This document shows, piece after piece, positions 35,706 through 45,181 of a stretch of DNA of 64,000 nucleotides. A program made the position numbers and the translations under genes. Below the pieces are notes generated by a model that had not been told where the DNA came from, searched no databases, and was given only the letters and a program-made list of their open reading frames with translations. Source of the stretch: JACDAE01 sp963717195 (GTDB taxonomy: Bacteria; Chloroflexota; Ktedonobacteria; Ktedonobacterales; Ktedonobacteraceae); assembly GCA_963717195.1 (NCBI GenBank), contig CAVQVR010000012.1, positions 124,001 through 188,000 on the forward strand. The letters are read 5' to 3'. Position 1 is the first letter of the stretch. Each line of letters begins with the position of its first letter.

Positions 35706-38700
35706 TTGATAGTACTACATAGTATCTGGAATGCGAACAATTCCGGCAAACTTCATCTCTGGGCAGAAACATCCAATCTGGCAACAACAGACTCCCGGCG
35801 CAGTGGAAAACTGGTAGGAGCGCAAAAGCCCAGGTTACATCCGTTTGCACTCGTGCGCGATGGGTTGGTAGAAACGGTTGGAGAACTGCTCGGGGGGCTG
35901 CACCTTCAGGACACAGAGACAGATACATTGACGATGCGTTTACCCTCTATCCCAAAGGGACCACTCCCGTCACCTGAACTGCTACTCTCGCAACCGCTGG
36001 ACAATAAGCAGAGGGCCGAGTTCAGATCATGGTATGTGGTGACTGCATCTCTGAATGCAGGGAATGCACTAGATTTTTTGCTTGCATTGCCGGATCGCCC
36101 ACCAATGGGTGTAGCATTTGGAAGTGATCTCCGCTTCTGGATTGAGGCAGCACACTTCGCCCTGGAATTGTTGATCCGGCAGTGTTTTGTACCCACGCTC
36201 CGCGAAGTTACGCAGGGACGTACTATGACCTGTCACGCCGACTGGGAGATCTTTTTGTCTCCGCAGGACGAGGAACGAATGCAACGGCTCGCACGTCAGA
36301 TGCCGCCGATCTGCTGGTCGTTTGTGCCTCCTGAAGAGAGAAACGTGTCGCTTTTACAAAATATTGTGCAGCATTTTCTCAATCAGAGCGCCGATGCATT
36401 TGTGCGCGAGAGCCTCTCAGCAACGCCATTACTGGTCAGCAAGCAAAAGCGTCGTCAAACGGTTCCAACACCACAGGAACAATGGATACAAGCTCTTTCC
36501 AGTTCGGATGCCACCTTTACGGGGCCAGCAGCCACAATCAAACCATTCTCTACAGAAGTGCACAACTGGCTCAATCATCTGCAGACAGTTGATACCGGCG
36601 CGGCATTTCGCACCTGCTTTCGGCTCGACCCACCTGGTGAAGAAGAGGAGCAGAGTGTAGATTGGCACATCAGCTTCCATCTGCAGGCCAACGATGACCG
36701 CAGTCTGCTTGTGCCAGCTGAGAAAGTGTGGACAGAACGCTCCAGTACCCTCACGTTTCTAAAGCGCAATTTTGAGAATCCTCAGGAGCGCCTGCTGGCA
36801 GATCTGGGTCGAGCGTCGCGTCTCTTCCCAGTCATCGAGGAGAGCCTCAAAACGGCTCATCCGCAGCAACTGGAACTCAACACGGAGCAGGCATATGCAT
36901 TTCTACGTGAATCGGCTCCATTGCTGGAACAGAGTGGCTTTGGTGTGCTTGTCCCGCCATGGTGGCAGAAATCGAGTGCACGGGTGGGAGTCAAATTACG
37001 CGTGAAGCCGAAAGTTGGTTCGGCGTCAAATTCGAGCCTGATGGGGTTAGATAGCATCGTGGACTATAGCTGGCAGGTTGCGATCGGGGATGTGACGCTC
37101 TCGGCCAGAGAGTTCGAGAAACTGGTGAACCTGAAGCAGCCGTTGATTAAAGTACGTGGCCAATGGGTTGAATTGCGTCCAGAACAGATCGAAGCGGCCA
37201 TAGCCTTCTTCAAGAAGAAACAGACGAAAAAAGATATGTCACTAGGTGATGCTTTCCGCATTGGCCTGGGCGAGGGGACCGCCGAGATGGGGTTGCCCGT
37301 ATTGGATATTGAGGCTGAAGGCTGGATTAAGGATGCATTGGGACGGCTCTCGCAAAATGTTCCACTCTCAGATATTGAGGTGCCTGCAACGTTTCAGGGT
37401 CAATTGCGCCCTTATCAGTTGAAGGGCGTGTCATGGCTGGCGTTTTTGAAGGAGTTTGGGTTTGGAGCATGTCTGGCAGATAGCATGGGTTTAGGTAAGA
37501 CCATAGAGCTCATCACATTTTTACTGCACGAGCGAGACAAGCAGAAACCTCCTACATCATCACTCAGTCCAACACTCCTCATCTGCCCCATGTCTATCGT
37601 CGGAAACTGGCAAAAAGAACTACAACGTTTCGGCCCATCGCTCAGTGTTATGATCCACTATGGACCGGAGCGACTCTCCGACGAGGCGTTTGCGAAAGAG
37701 GCGAAGAAGCATGATGTTGTGATCACAACCTATGCGTTAGCCCTGCGCGACAAAGAGCATCTCATGGAGATTGAGTGGGAGAATATCGTCATTGACGAGG
37801 CACAGAATATCAAAAATGAGACGGCAAAACAGACACAGGCCATCAAGCAGCTCCAGGGGAGCCATAAGATTGCATTGACGGGAACGCCGGTTGAGAATCG
37901 CTTATCTGAGCTGTGGTCGATCATGGAGTTCCTCAATCCAGGCTATCTTGGTTCTGGAAAAGATTTTCGTAACACCTTTGCTATACCAATTGAGCGTTAT
38001 CATAACGCTGAAAAGTCGGGGACACTCAAACGTTTGATCCAGCCATTTGTGCTACGTCGTTTGAAGACCGACAAGACCATTATCCAGGATCTGCCAGACA
38101 AGATGGAGATGAATGTGTTCTGTAACCTGACGCAGGAGCAGGCATCGCTCTATGAAGCGGTGGTGAAGGAGATGATGGAGAAGATCGAGCTAGCAGACGG
38201 TATGGAGCGTCGAGGGTTGATTCTGGCAACATTGACCAAACTGAAGCAGGTCTGCAACCATCCAGCGCACTTTTTGAGCGATAAGAGCAGCCTTCCCCAC
38301 CGTTCGGGCAAACTGGCACGGCTGGAGGAAATGGTGGAGGAGGTATTGGAGGGGAATGAGAAGGCATTGATCTTTACGCAGTATGCTGAGATGGGAGCTA
38401 TGCTACAGCAATACTTGCAAGAACGCTTCGGATGTGAGATTCTTTTCTTACATGGAGGTACGCCCAAGAAGCAGCGTGATCTGATGGTACAGCGCTTCCA
38501 GGAAGACCGACGAGGTGCGCCGCTGTTCATTCTTTCCCTGAAAGCCGGTGGTGTGGGTCTTAATCTGACGGCGGCCAATCACGTCTTCCATTTTGATCGC
38601 TGGTGGAATCCAGCAGTTGAGAATCAGGCAACCGACAGAGCATTTCGTATTGGACAGACGAAGAACGTGCAGGTCCATAAATATGTATGTATCGGGACAC

Positions 38701-38846
38701 TGGAGGAACGCATCGACCAGATGATCGAGCAAAAGAAGGTATTGGCCGAGAGTATCGTGGGCAGTGGCGAAAACTGGTTAACCGAGATGTCAACGGATCA
38801 ACTCAAGTCGTTGTTCCAGTTGAGTCGAGAGGCGGTAGGAGAGTAA
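35706..38846 (+). CDS. SNF2-family helicase/ATPase
   Basis: About 1046 residues if translation starts at the TTG at 35706 (LIVLHSIWNANN), where the typical N-terminal 'IVLH-IW...LxLWAE' begins and AGAGG lies 12 bases upstream; an earlier in-frame TTG at 35619 is possible. Residues about 30-520 are the SNF2-associated bacterial domain. The ATPase core follows with LRPYQLKGVSWL, DSMGLGKTIE (Walker A), IDEAQNIKN (DEAQ box), LTGTPVENRLSELWS and the C-terminal lobe FLHGGTPKKQRD, LKAGGVGLNLTAANHV, DRAFRIGQTKNV. It translocates on DNA and probably remodels protein-DNA complexes. It is followed 4 bases later by a SWIM-domain gene, a conserved pair in Actinobacteria. Confidence 0.92.
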   Translation: MIVLHSIWNANNSGKLHLWAETSNLATTDSRRSGKLVGAQKPRLHPFALVRDGLVETVGELLGGLHLQDTETDTLTMRLPSIPKGPLPSPELLLSQPLDNKQRAEFRSWYVVTASLNAGNALDFLLALPDRPPMGVAFGSDLRFWIEAAHFALELLIRQCFVPTLREVTQGRTMTCHADWEIFLSPQDEERMQRLARQMPPICWSFVPPEERNVSLLQNIVQHFLNQSADAFVRESLSATPLLVSKQKRRQTVPTPQEQWIQALSSSDATFTGPAATIKPFSTEVHNWLNHLQTVDTGAAFRTCFRLDPPGEEEEQSVDWHISFHLQANDDRSLLVPAEKVWTERSSTLTFLKRNFENPQERLLADLGRASRLFPVIEESLKTAHPQQLELNTEQAYAFLRESAPLLEQSGFGVLVPPWWQKSSARVGVKLRVKPKVGSASNSSLMGLDSIVDYSWQVAIGDVTLSAREFEKLVNLKQPLIKVRGQWVELRPEQIEAAIAFFKKKQTKKDMSLGDAFRIGLGEGTAEMGLPVLDIEAEGWIKDALGRLSQNVPLSDIEVPATFQGQLRPYQLKGVSWLAFLKEFGFGACLADSMGLGKTIELITFLLHERDKQKPPTSSLSPTLLICPMSIVGNWQKELQRFGPSLSVMIHYGPERLSDEAFAKEAKKHDVVITTYALALRDKEHLMEIEWENIVIDEAQNIKNETAKQTQAIKQLQGSHKIALTGTPVENRLSELWSIMEFLNPGYLGSGKDFRNTFAIPIERYHNAEKSGTLKRLIQPFVLRRLKTDKTIIQDLPDKMEMNVFCNLTQEQASLYEAVVKEMMEKIELADGMERRGLILATLTKLKQVCNHPAHFLSDKSSLPHRSGKLARLEEMVEEVLEGNEKALIFTQYAEMGAMLQQYLQERFGCEILFLHGGTPKKQRDLMVQRFQEDRRGAPLFILSLKAGGVGLNLTAANHVFHFDRWWNPAVENQATDRAFRIGQTKNVQVHKYVCIGTLEERIDQMIEQKKVLAESIVGSGENWLTEMSTDQLKSLFQLSREAVGE

Positions 38847-38850
38847 GGAC

Positions 38851-39732
38851 ATGGGACGCAGATACGGGTACGAATGGAACTACTATTCACAGGACCGTCC
38901 GCGCAAAGTCGAGGGCGGCATCAAGGCGCGAAGCGATCGGGGCTCAATTGGCGCATCATGGTGGTCGAAGCGCTGGGTGAGTGTGCTGGAATCGCTCGGC
39001 ATGGGCACCAGGCTCACACGTGGCCGCTCGTACGCCAGGCAGGGCCAGGTCCTTTCAATAGAGATTGAGATGGGTCTGGTGAAGGCGAAGGTGCAGGGAT
39101 CGATGGCAAAGCCCTACGCCATTAAGATTCGGTTGCATCCACTCTCCACCCAGGATTGGGAAAAGGTAACGGACGCGATGGCTTCCCAGGCGATCTTTGC
39201 GGCCAAACTGTTGGCGGGAGAGATGCCTACGAATATTGAGGAAGCGTTTGATACAGCCCATCTCTCTCTTTTCCCGACGACGCAACAGGATTTGCAGACT
39301 GATTGTTCCTGCCCTGATTGGGCCAATCCTTGTAAGCATATTGCTGCCGTGTACTACATTCTGGCTGAGCGGTTCGATGAAGATCCCTTTTTACTCTTCA
39401 AGTTGCGTGGTCGCACCAAAGAAGAGATCATCAAGGAACTGAGGAAGAAGAGGGCCGAGGCATTGCCGGTTGGAGAGGCATCGACTGATACCAGGATGAG
39501 AGAGGAGACGCCGCAACTGATCGAGGAGACGCTCGATAGCTTCTGGCAGGCTGGTGAGGAGCTTGATAGATTTGCAGTCAATCCTCATGATCCATCGGTC
39601 GATAAGGCTATTCTGAAGAGGTTGGGGATGGCTCCTTCCGCGATTGGTGGGGAGAATCTGACGGTGCTGCTGGCGAAGGCGTATGATGTAGTGGAGGAGG
39701 CTGCGTTGCGTAAGGTAGGAGGAGATGTTTGA
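38851..39732 (+). CDS. SWIM zinc-finger protein, partner of SNF2 ATPase
   Basis: 293 residues. The SWIM motif CSCPDWANPCKH (CxC...CxH zinc ligands) is at about residues 150-161, with an N-terminal region starting RYGYEWNYYSQDRPRKVEGG and WWSKRWVSVLESLG that is typical of SWIM partners of bacterial SNF2 helicases. The C-terminal third is charged and helical. It starts 4 bases after the helicase stop codon, so the two are surely one operon. The pair may act in chromatin-like DNA remodelling or repair; the function is not settled. It is a zinc-dependent DNA or protein adaptor by family. Confidence 0.87.
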   Translation: MGRRYGYEWNYYSQDRPRKVEGGIKARSDRGSIGASWWSKRWVSVLESLGMGTRLTRGRSYARQGQVLSIEIEMGLVKAKVQGSMAKPYAIKIRLHPLSTQDWEKVTDAMASQAIFAAKLLAGEMPTNIEEAFDTAHLSLFPTTQQDLQTDCSCPDWANPCKHIAAVYYILAERFDEDPFLLFKLRGRTKEEIIKELRKKRAEALPVGEASTDTRMREETPQLIEETLDSFWQAGEELDRFAVNPHDPSVDKAILKRLGMAPSAIGGENLTVLLAKAYDVVEEAALRKVGGDV

Positions 39733-39976
39733 AAAACGCCCTGCGGGACCTATACCCCCCATCGTGTTTGTGGTCAAAGAGTAAGTTCACCGCTAAATTG
39801 TGACCTATTTCACAGGCAAATTATGAGACTTGTTGCATACTTAATAGCAGGAGACCATTTTTCTCAATACGTATGATTGCTAATTTCCTCCTATTCGAAA
39901 CAAAACCATCGTTGTATACATTGATATCGGTAGAGGGTGTTGGCTATGACACGACTCTACCTGATAATGGGGTTAC

Positions 39977-40564
39977 ATGAACGCTGTAAAAGACGAACTC
40001 CGTTTGACTCTGGAGGCCTGCCAGGGATCAGACGAAGCGTTTGAAGCTCTGGTCATCTCCTATGAGCCGCGTATCAGGCGAATAATATATGCAATGACGC
40101 ACGATATACAATTAACGCAGGATTTATGTCAAGAGACCTTTCTCGCGGCCTATCGTGCATTGCCACGAATGAACGGGAAAGAGTTGCGGTTTGCGCCCTG
40201 GTTGTATCGTATCGCGCTCAATCAGGTACGGAGCGAATGGCGCAGGCGCAAACATGTAACGCTTCTTCCATTTTCAGCACCAGGAGGGGGTAGCGAAGTT
40301 TTTGATGAGCCGAATGAGGAATATCTGGTCAGTGACGAGAGATTTGAGGAGCGTATCGTGGAAGGTGATATGGTACAACGGGTATTGGCACAGCTTCCGC
40401 CCGCATCAGCAATGTGTCTGTTGTTAGATGCGGAGGGCTTTTCCTATAAAGAGATTGCAGAAACATTGCATGAGTCCCTCTCTGCCGTGCGTAGTCGTCT
40501 TTCGCGTGCTCGCCAGGCATTTCAACGTCTCTATCAGAGTCTCGATCGAGAAGGAGAACGATGA
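39977..40564 (+). CDS. ECF RNA polymerase sigma factor
   Basis: 195 residues with region 2 (ALVISYEPRIRRIIYAMTHD, QDLCQETFLAAYRALPRM) and region 4 (LAQLPPASAMCLLLDAEGFS, then YKEIAETLHESLSAVRSRLS). It has no region 1.1 or 3, so it is an ECF/group 4 factor. The start codon overlaps no gene and only GGGG precedes it. Its stop overlaps the next start (ATGA), and the following product is an anti-sigma factor, so the regulon is controlled post-translationally. The 244-base upstream gap has no assignable promoter. Confidence 0.92.
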   Translation: MNAVKDELRLTLEACQGSDEAFEALVISYEPRIRRIIYAMTHDIQLTQDLCQETFLAAYRALPRMNGKELRFAPWLYRIALNQVRSEWRRRKHVTLLPFSAPGGGSEVFDEPNEEYLVSDERFEERIVEGDMVQRVLAQLPPASAMCLLLDAEGFSYKEIAETLHESLSAVRSRLSRARQAFQRLYQSLDREGER

Positions 40565-42129
40565 AGGACGTACCACCAGAAAGGCAGAGCGGGAAGCTTC
40601 CTTCCTGCCCATTCAGTGCTCATTGTGAGCGCCTGCTAGACGATCTGGATAAAAAGAGCAGTGATGAGTCTTTATTTGCGGACGATGCCCAGGATAGAGA
40701 ATTACTGCTGCAATTACAGGCGCATCTGCCGGGATGTCCAACCTGTACTGTCATACTAACCCATGCGCGAGCACGACGTTTCTGGCTGCGTCAGCAACTC
40801 CACCAGGTACTCATTGAGAGTGAACAAAAAGTTCCTTCAAGCACCACACGTATTATGCAGACTCTTGCGCGTGAGCCAAAACCATTTTCTGAAACACATG
40901 CCCCAAGCAATGGTCACCAGGAACTCTCAATAAGAGAAGAAGCCTCTCTACAGGCACTATCGAACAGAAAGGCGCAAAGACAACGATCCATGCAACGGTC
41001 CAGAAGGCTTGTACAAAACGTGCTGGCTTTTGTCGCCGTACTGGCTGTCATCGCGGCATCTTTCAATCTGTTTGGTCACATGCTTGTATTTCATTCGCCT
41101 TCCACCAGGAGTGGAACGAGCACAGGATCTCAGAAAACACCTGCGATTGCTCCTGTTCTCCATGCTACAAGCTGGTCCTCTGTAATTATTGCGGTGAGCA
41201 AAGGCGGGCAAAAAATTATCACCAGTACCGATCCCATAACAGGAAAAAGTGCGGTACTGGCTTCATCTGACTATCCAGACGCCACGATGCTCGATGGTGT
41301 TTCTCACGATGGATACCAAGTACTCTACCACGTCTTCGATGGGAGCAGAACCCGGTACTACTTGCGACCTTCTACGCAGGATACCGTGCTTTACACGGTT
41401 GATGGGAAGGGTGGTCAGGCCATCTGGAGCACTGACGACTCCTCTGTATTTATCAGCACGCCTGAGGGAGTGGAACAAGTAGACGTAAAGAGTCACGCTG
41501 CAACGCTGGTTGTACCCTTCATCAACGCTCCGGATCTGCTTTTTTACCGCGATCGATATCTCTACTATGTTGCAAATGCAAACGCCGGTGCATCCACGTG
41601 GCTCAATCGCATAGCTCTGGCACAAGGGAACGTCTCGCCGGTAACGGAAGGATTCTGTACGCTCAGTTATGACTTCTGGCTCAGCCCTGGCGGCTCAACG
41701 GTGTATTATCGCTGTAAGGACCAATCCGCCCTCTATGCGATCACGAATGATGGAACCGGACCGCGTATAGTACGTGCTGATGCAGGACGCATTATCGGCT
41801 ATACGGCTCAAGGTGAGCTGTTGACGCTCATGAAGATTGGTACAGCCTTTCAGGTCATAAAGCTAGGCGTGGATGCACAGCATGACCAGGCGATCGTTGC
41901 CGACGTGGCCCCTGGTGCTTCCGATCTCACTGTGGACAACATTGCCGTGGCTCCTTATGGGTTTTCACTGGTGGCTCTGGCACGCTATCCTGATGGTTCT
42001 GGCAAACTCTGGTACGATGATCTCGTCCACCATACGCAAAAGGCAATTGCTACACCTTTTGATGCGCAGGTTGCACCTTCTCTACAGGTAGGAGGGTGGT
42101 CCAGGCTCCAGGTTTCTACTGACGGATGA
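40561..42129 (+). CDS. Membrane anti-sigma factor with zinc-finger domain and beta-propeller sensor
   Basis: 522 residues. An N-terminal anti-sigma zinc domain has H-L-P-G-C-P-T-C (HxxxCxxC, about residues 52-59). A transmembrane helix runs about 145-168 (VLAFVAVLAVIAASFNLFG), and a large outer domain of repeated 'DG...VLYxVDGKGGQAIWSTDDS'-type strands is consistent with a six- or seven-bladed TolB/WD40-like propeller. It overlaps the sigma gene by 4 bases. The outer propeller presumably senses an extracellular signal and releases the sigma factor. Ligand unknown. Confidence 0.85.
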   Translation: MKDVPPERQSGKLPSCPFSAHCERLLDDLDKKSSDESLFADDAQDRELLLQLQAHLPGCPTCTVILTHARARRFWLRQQLHQVLIESEQKVPSSTTRIMQTLAREPKPFSETHAPSNGHQELSIREEASLQALSNRKAQRQRSMQRSRRLVQNVLAFVAVLAVIAASFNLFGHMLVFHSPSTRSGTSTGSQKTPAIAPVLHATSWSSVIIAVSKGGQKIITSTDPITGKSAVLASSDYPDATMLDGVSHDGYQVLYHVFDGSRTRYYLRPSTQDTVLYTVDGKGGQAIWSTDDSSVFISTPEGVEQVDVKSHAATLVVPFINAPDLLFYRDRYLYYVANANAGASTWLNRIALAQGNVSPVTEGFCTLSYDFWLSPGGSTVYYRCKDQSALYAITNDGTGPRIVRADAGRIIGYTAQGELLTLMKIGTAFQVIKLGVDAQHDQAIVADVAPGASDLTVDNIAVAPYGFSLVALARYPDGSGKLWYDDLVHHTQKAIATPFDAQVAPSLQVGGWSRLQVSTDG

Positions 42130-42240
42130 TATACTACAAGAGACGCTCATGTTATGGATACACCACCCAGGATGAAAACGGCGTTTTCAGAAGAGAAAAA
42201 TACGTTTCGAAAACAAAGCCCTTTCGGAAAGGAACACGTG

Positions 42241-43428
42241 ATGGCAACGGAGCTACAGTCAGTAAGTGGAACCGACTTTTATCTGATGGATGAATTGTTG
42301 AGTGAGGAAGAGCGCAGCATTCGCGACAAAGTGCGAGCCTTTTGTGATCGCGAGGTTATTCCGATCATTAACGACTACTGGGAACGGGCGGAGTTCCCAT
42401 TTGAGCTTATTCCAAAACTTGCAACTCTGGGTATTGCTGGTGGCAGCATCCAGGGATACGGCGCTCCTGGCATGAGCACAACTGCTGCCGGTCTTATTGC
42501 CGTTGAACTGGCGCGTGGCGATGCCAGTATCTGCACATTCTTTGGCGTCCACTCTGGACTGGCGATGAGTTCGATTGCAATGCTTGGCTCAGAGGAGCAG
42601 AAGCAGCACTGGCTCCCGGCGATGGCCCGTATGGAGAAGATTGGCGCTTTTGGTCTGACCGAGCCGCAACATGGTTCAGATGCGGTTGCACTGGAGACGC
42701 GGGCACGCCGCGAGGGGAACGAGTATGTCATCGATGGAGCCAAGCGCTGGATCGGCAACGCATCATTTGCCGATGTCACAATTATCTGGGCACGTGACGA
42801 TGATGGAAATGTCGGTGGTTTCCTGGTTGAGAAGGGAACGCCAGGCTTTGAAGCCAAAGTGATGACCGGGAAAGTTGCCAAGCGTGCGGTGTGGCAAGCT
42901 GAGATTACTCTTACGGGTGTACGCATCCCCGCTGAGAATCGTCTTGCTGGCTCTCACAGTTTTAAGGATACGGCCAGTGTTCTCACTGCAACTCGCTCGG
43001 GTGTCGCCTGGGAGGCCATTGGACATGCGGTCGCGGCCTACGAGATTGCGCTCGCTTATGCCAGGGAGCGCAAGCAGTTTGGCAAGGCGCTCATGCACTT
43101 TCAGATTATTCAGAACAAGCTGGCGACGATGTTAGCGAATGTCACCAGTATGCAGTTGCTGTGCTTGCGTCTCAGCCAGTTGCAGGCACAGGGGAAGATG
43201 ACCGATGCGATGGCATCACTCGCCAAGATGAATAACGCTCGCCTGGCACGAGAGGTCGTGGCCGATGCACGTGAGATGCTTGGTGGCAATGGTATTTTGC
43301 TTGAGTACCATATTGCTCGTCACCATGCTGACATCGAGGCGGTGTTTACATATGAGGGAACCGATACGATTCAATCGCTCATCGTTGGGCGTGATATTAC
43401 TGGGGTCCAGGCATTTTCGTCGCGGTAA
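42241..43428 (+). CDS. Acyl-CoA dehydrogenase (glutaryl-CoA dehydrogenase-like)
   Basis: 395 residues from the ATG at 42241 (MATELQSVSGTDFYLMDELL), with AAAGGA about 8 bases upstream; a 29-residue extension to 42154 is unsupported. It has FGLTEPQHGSDAVALETRA, ERKQFGKALMHFQIIQNKLA, the loop EMLGGNGILLEYHIARHHAD and the catalytic glutamate in FTYEGTDTIQSLI. The last motif is that of the glutaryl-CoA dehydrogenase branch. It oxidises an acyl-CoA at the alpha-beta bond using FAD and electron-transfer flavoprotein. No beta-oxidation partners are adjacent. Confidence 0.9.
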   Translation: MATELQSVSGTDFYLMDELLSEEERSIRDKVRAFCDREVIPIINDYWERAEFPFELIPKLATLGIAGGSIQGYGAPGMSTTAAGLIAVELARGDASICTFFGVHSGLAMSSIAMLGSEEQKQHWLPAMARMEKIGAFGLTEPQHGSDAVALETRARREGNEYVIDGAKRWIGNASFADVTIIWARDDDGNVGGFLVEKGTPGFEAKVMTGKVAKRAVWQAEITLTGVRIPAENRLAGSHSFKDTASVLTATRSGVAWEAIGHAVAAYEIALAYARERKQFGKALMHFQIIQNKLATMLANVTSMQLLCLRLSQLQAQGKMTDAMASLAKMNNARLAREVVADAREMLGGNGILLEYHIARHHADIEAVFTYEGTDTIQSLIVGRDITGVQAFSSR

Positions 43429-43488
43429 TTTTGTGACTGGCGACTAACGAAAAAGGATACCACCAGATAGTGGAAAGGACACAAGGAC

Positions 43489-45006
43489 GTGAAACGATCT
43501 ATCTCCTACCCTGACTGTTTGTACTCTCGCAGCAGGAGATCCGTACTGGCACTCATTGCTGTTGTAAGTATCATTGCTGGCGCGCTTGGCGTTTCTGGCA
43601 TTTCTGGCGTGTCTGGCACGCCGGCCCGGGCGGCAGGGTCGCTGCCCTGCGACATTTATGCGTCTGGCGGCACGCCATGTGTCGCTGCCCATAGCACCGT
43701 GCGTGCCCTCTTCAGCGCCTACAATGGCAACCTGTACCAGGTCAGGCGTGCGTCGGATAACGCAACTTTGAACATCGGCGTCCTGAGCGCAGGCGGTTTT
43801 GCCAACGCAGTCGCGCAAGATTCGTTCTGCGCTGGCACGACCTGTGTCATCACCATCATCTACGACCAGTCCGGGCATGGCAACAATCTCACCCAGGCGC
43901 CCGGCGGTGGAGCCGCCGGCGGCCCTGATACCTTAGCGAACGCGAGCGCACTGCCATTGATGGTCGGTGGTCACAAAGTCTACGGGGTCTACGTGGCTGC
44001 TGGCACCGGTTACCGCGACAACACCACATCGGGTATCGCGACCGGCGACAATCCAGAGGGCGAGTACGCGATCTTCGACGGCACGCACTACAACGGAGGA
44101 TGCTGCTTCGACTACGGAAACGCCGAGACGAATAGCAGGGACAACGGCAACGGCCACATGGAAGCCATCTATTTCGGAAATAGCAGATCTTGGGGCTCCG
44201 GTTCTGGCAATGGCCCCTGGGTCATGGCAGACCTCGAAAACGGTCTTTTTTCCGGAGTAAATGCCGGTCTCAACAGTGGCGACCAGAGCATCACTTCTCA
44301 CTATGTCACCGCGATCGTGAAGGGTGGACCGAATCTCTGGGCGATTAAGGCTGGCAATGCGCAATCTGGTGGCCTGACAACGATGTACAATGGATCGCGT
44401 CCTAACGTCTCGGGTTACAACCCCATGCATAAGGAGGGCGCTATTATCCTGGGCATTGGCGGCGACAACAGCAAGGGCTCAGCCGGTTCCTTCTTCGAAG
44501 GCGCGATGACTTCCGGCTACCCGTCGGACGCGACCGAAAACGCTGTTCAGGCCAACATCGTCTCCGTTGGATACGGCAGCAACGTCACCGCGACTCCGAC
44601 GCCAACAAGTGGCATGACGCCAACACCGACGCCAACCATGGGCACGACGCCAACAGCAACGCCTACGGGTACGACAGGCGCGAGTTGTCGTGTCCATTAC
44701 GCTATCACCAACCAGTGGCAGGGAGGCTTTGGCACGAGCTTGACGATTACCAATACGGGAACAACGGCGATCAACGGCTGGAATCTCCAGTTCTCATTCC
44801 CCAACGGGCAGACAATTACGCAGATCTGGAACGGCACCGTTACGCAAAGTGGCAGTGCGGTCACGATCACCAATGTCTCGTATAACGCCAGCATCCCGGC
44901 TGGTGCGACGCTCAGTTCCGAACCCGGCTTTAATGGTGCCTGGAGCGGGACCAATACCGCGCCTACCTCATTTAAGCTGAATGGAGCAGCCTGTACCGTC
45001 GTCTAA
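43489..45006 (+). CDS. Secreted GH54 alpha-L-arabinofuranosidase with CBM2
   Basis: 505 residues starting with GTG at 43489. A signal peptide of about 47 residues ends at PARAAGS. The catalytic region (about 50-365) has the GH54 features LPCDIYASGGTPCVAAHSTV, IIYDQSGHGNNLTQAPGG and CCFDYGNAETNSRDNGNGHM, a family best known from fungal AbfB enzymes that release arabinose from arabinoxylan. A Thr/Pro linker (TPTPTSGMTPTPTP-like repeats) leads to an intact CBM2 (about 400-505) with Cys at each end. This CBM2 is very close to the one broken in the GH5 gene at 12520. Secreted, acting on plant hemicellulose. Confidence 0.88.
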   Translation: MKRSISYPDCLYSRSRRSVLALIAVVSIIAGALGVSGISGVSGTPARAAGSLPCDIYASGGTPCVAAHSTVRALFSAYNGNLYQVRRASDNATLNIGVLSAGGFANAVAQDSFCAGTTCVITIIYDQSGHGNNLTQAPGGGAAGGPDTLANASALPLMVGGHKVYGVYVAAGTGYRDNTTSGIATGDNPEGEYAIFDGTHYNGGCCFDYGNAETNSRDNGNGHMEAIYFGNSRSWGSGSGNGPWVMADLENGLFSGVNAGLNSGDQSITSHYVTAIVKGGPNLWAIKAGNAQSGGLTTMYNGSRPNVSGYNPMHKEGAIILGIGGDNSKGSAGSFFEGAMTSGYPSDATENAVQANIVSVGYGSNVTATPTPTSGMTPTPTPTMGTTPTATPTGTTGASCRVHYAITNQWQGGFGTSLTITNTGTTAINGWNLQFSFPNGQTITQIWNGTVTQSGSAVTITNVSYNASIPAGATLSSEPGFNGAWSGTNTAPTSFKLNGAACTVV

Positions 45007-45048
45007 TTTCCAACGTGAGACACTCCGAAATTCCACAGTCGGAGGAAA

Positions 45049-45100
45049 TACGGAGTGCAAAACCTACGCTAAGCGCTTAGCGTAGGTTTTGCACTCCGTA
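45049..45100. terminator. Perfect 52-base palindrome
   Basis: The sequence from 45049 to 45100 is perfectly self-complementary with no loop (26-base arms, centre between 45074 and 45075). It lies between the convergent GH54 gene (+) and GNAT gene (-). It is probably a bidirectional terminator; zero spacer makes a cruciform or a hairpin with a few unpaired bases at the tip likely. Confidence 0.6.
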
Positions 45101-45181
45101 ATCTTGTCACCCCTAGATGGATGCATGACGAGGGAGCACCGGGGAGAAGGAGAAAGGCTCCCTCGTTTCTCATGGCTGGCT

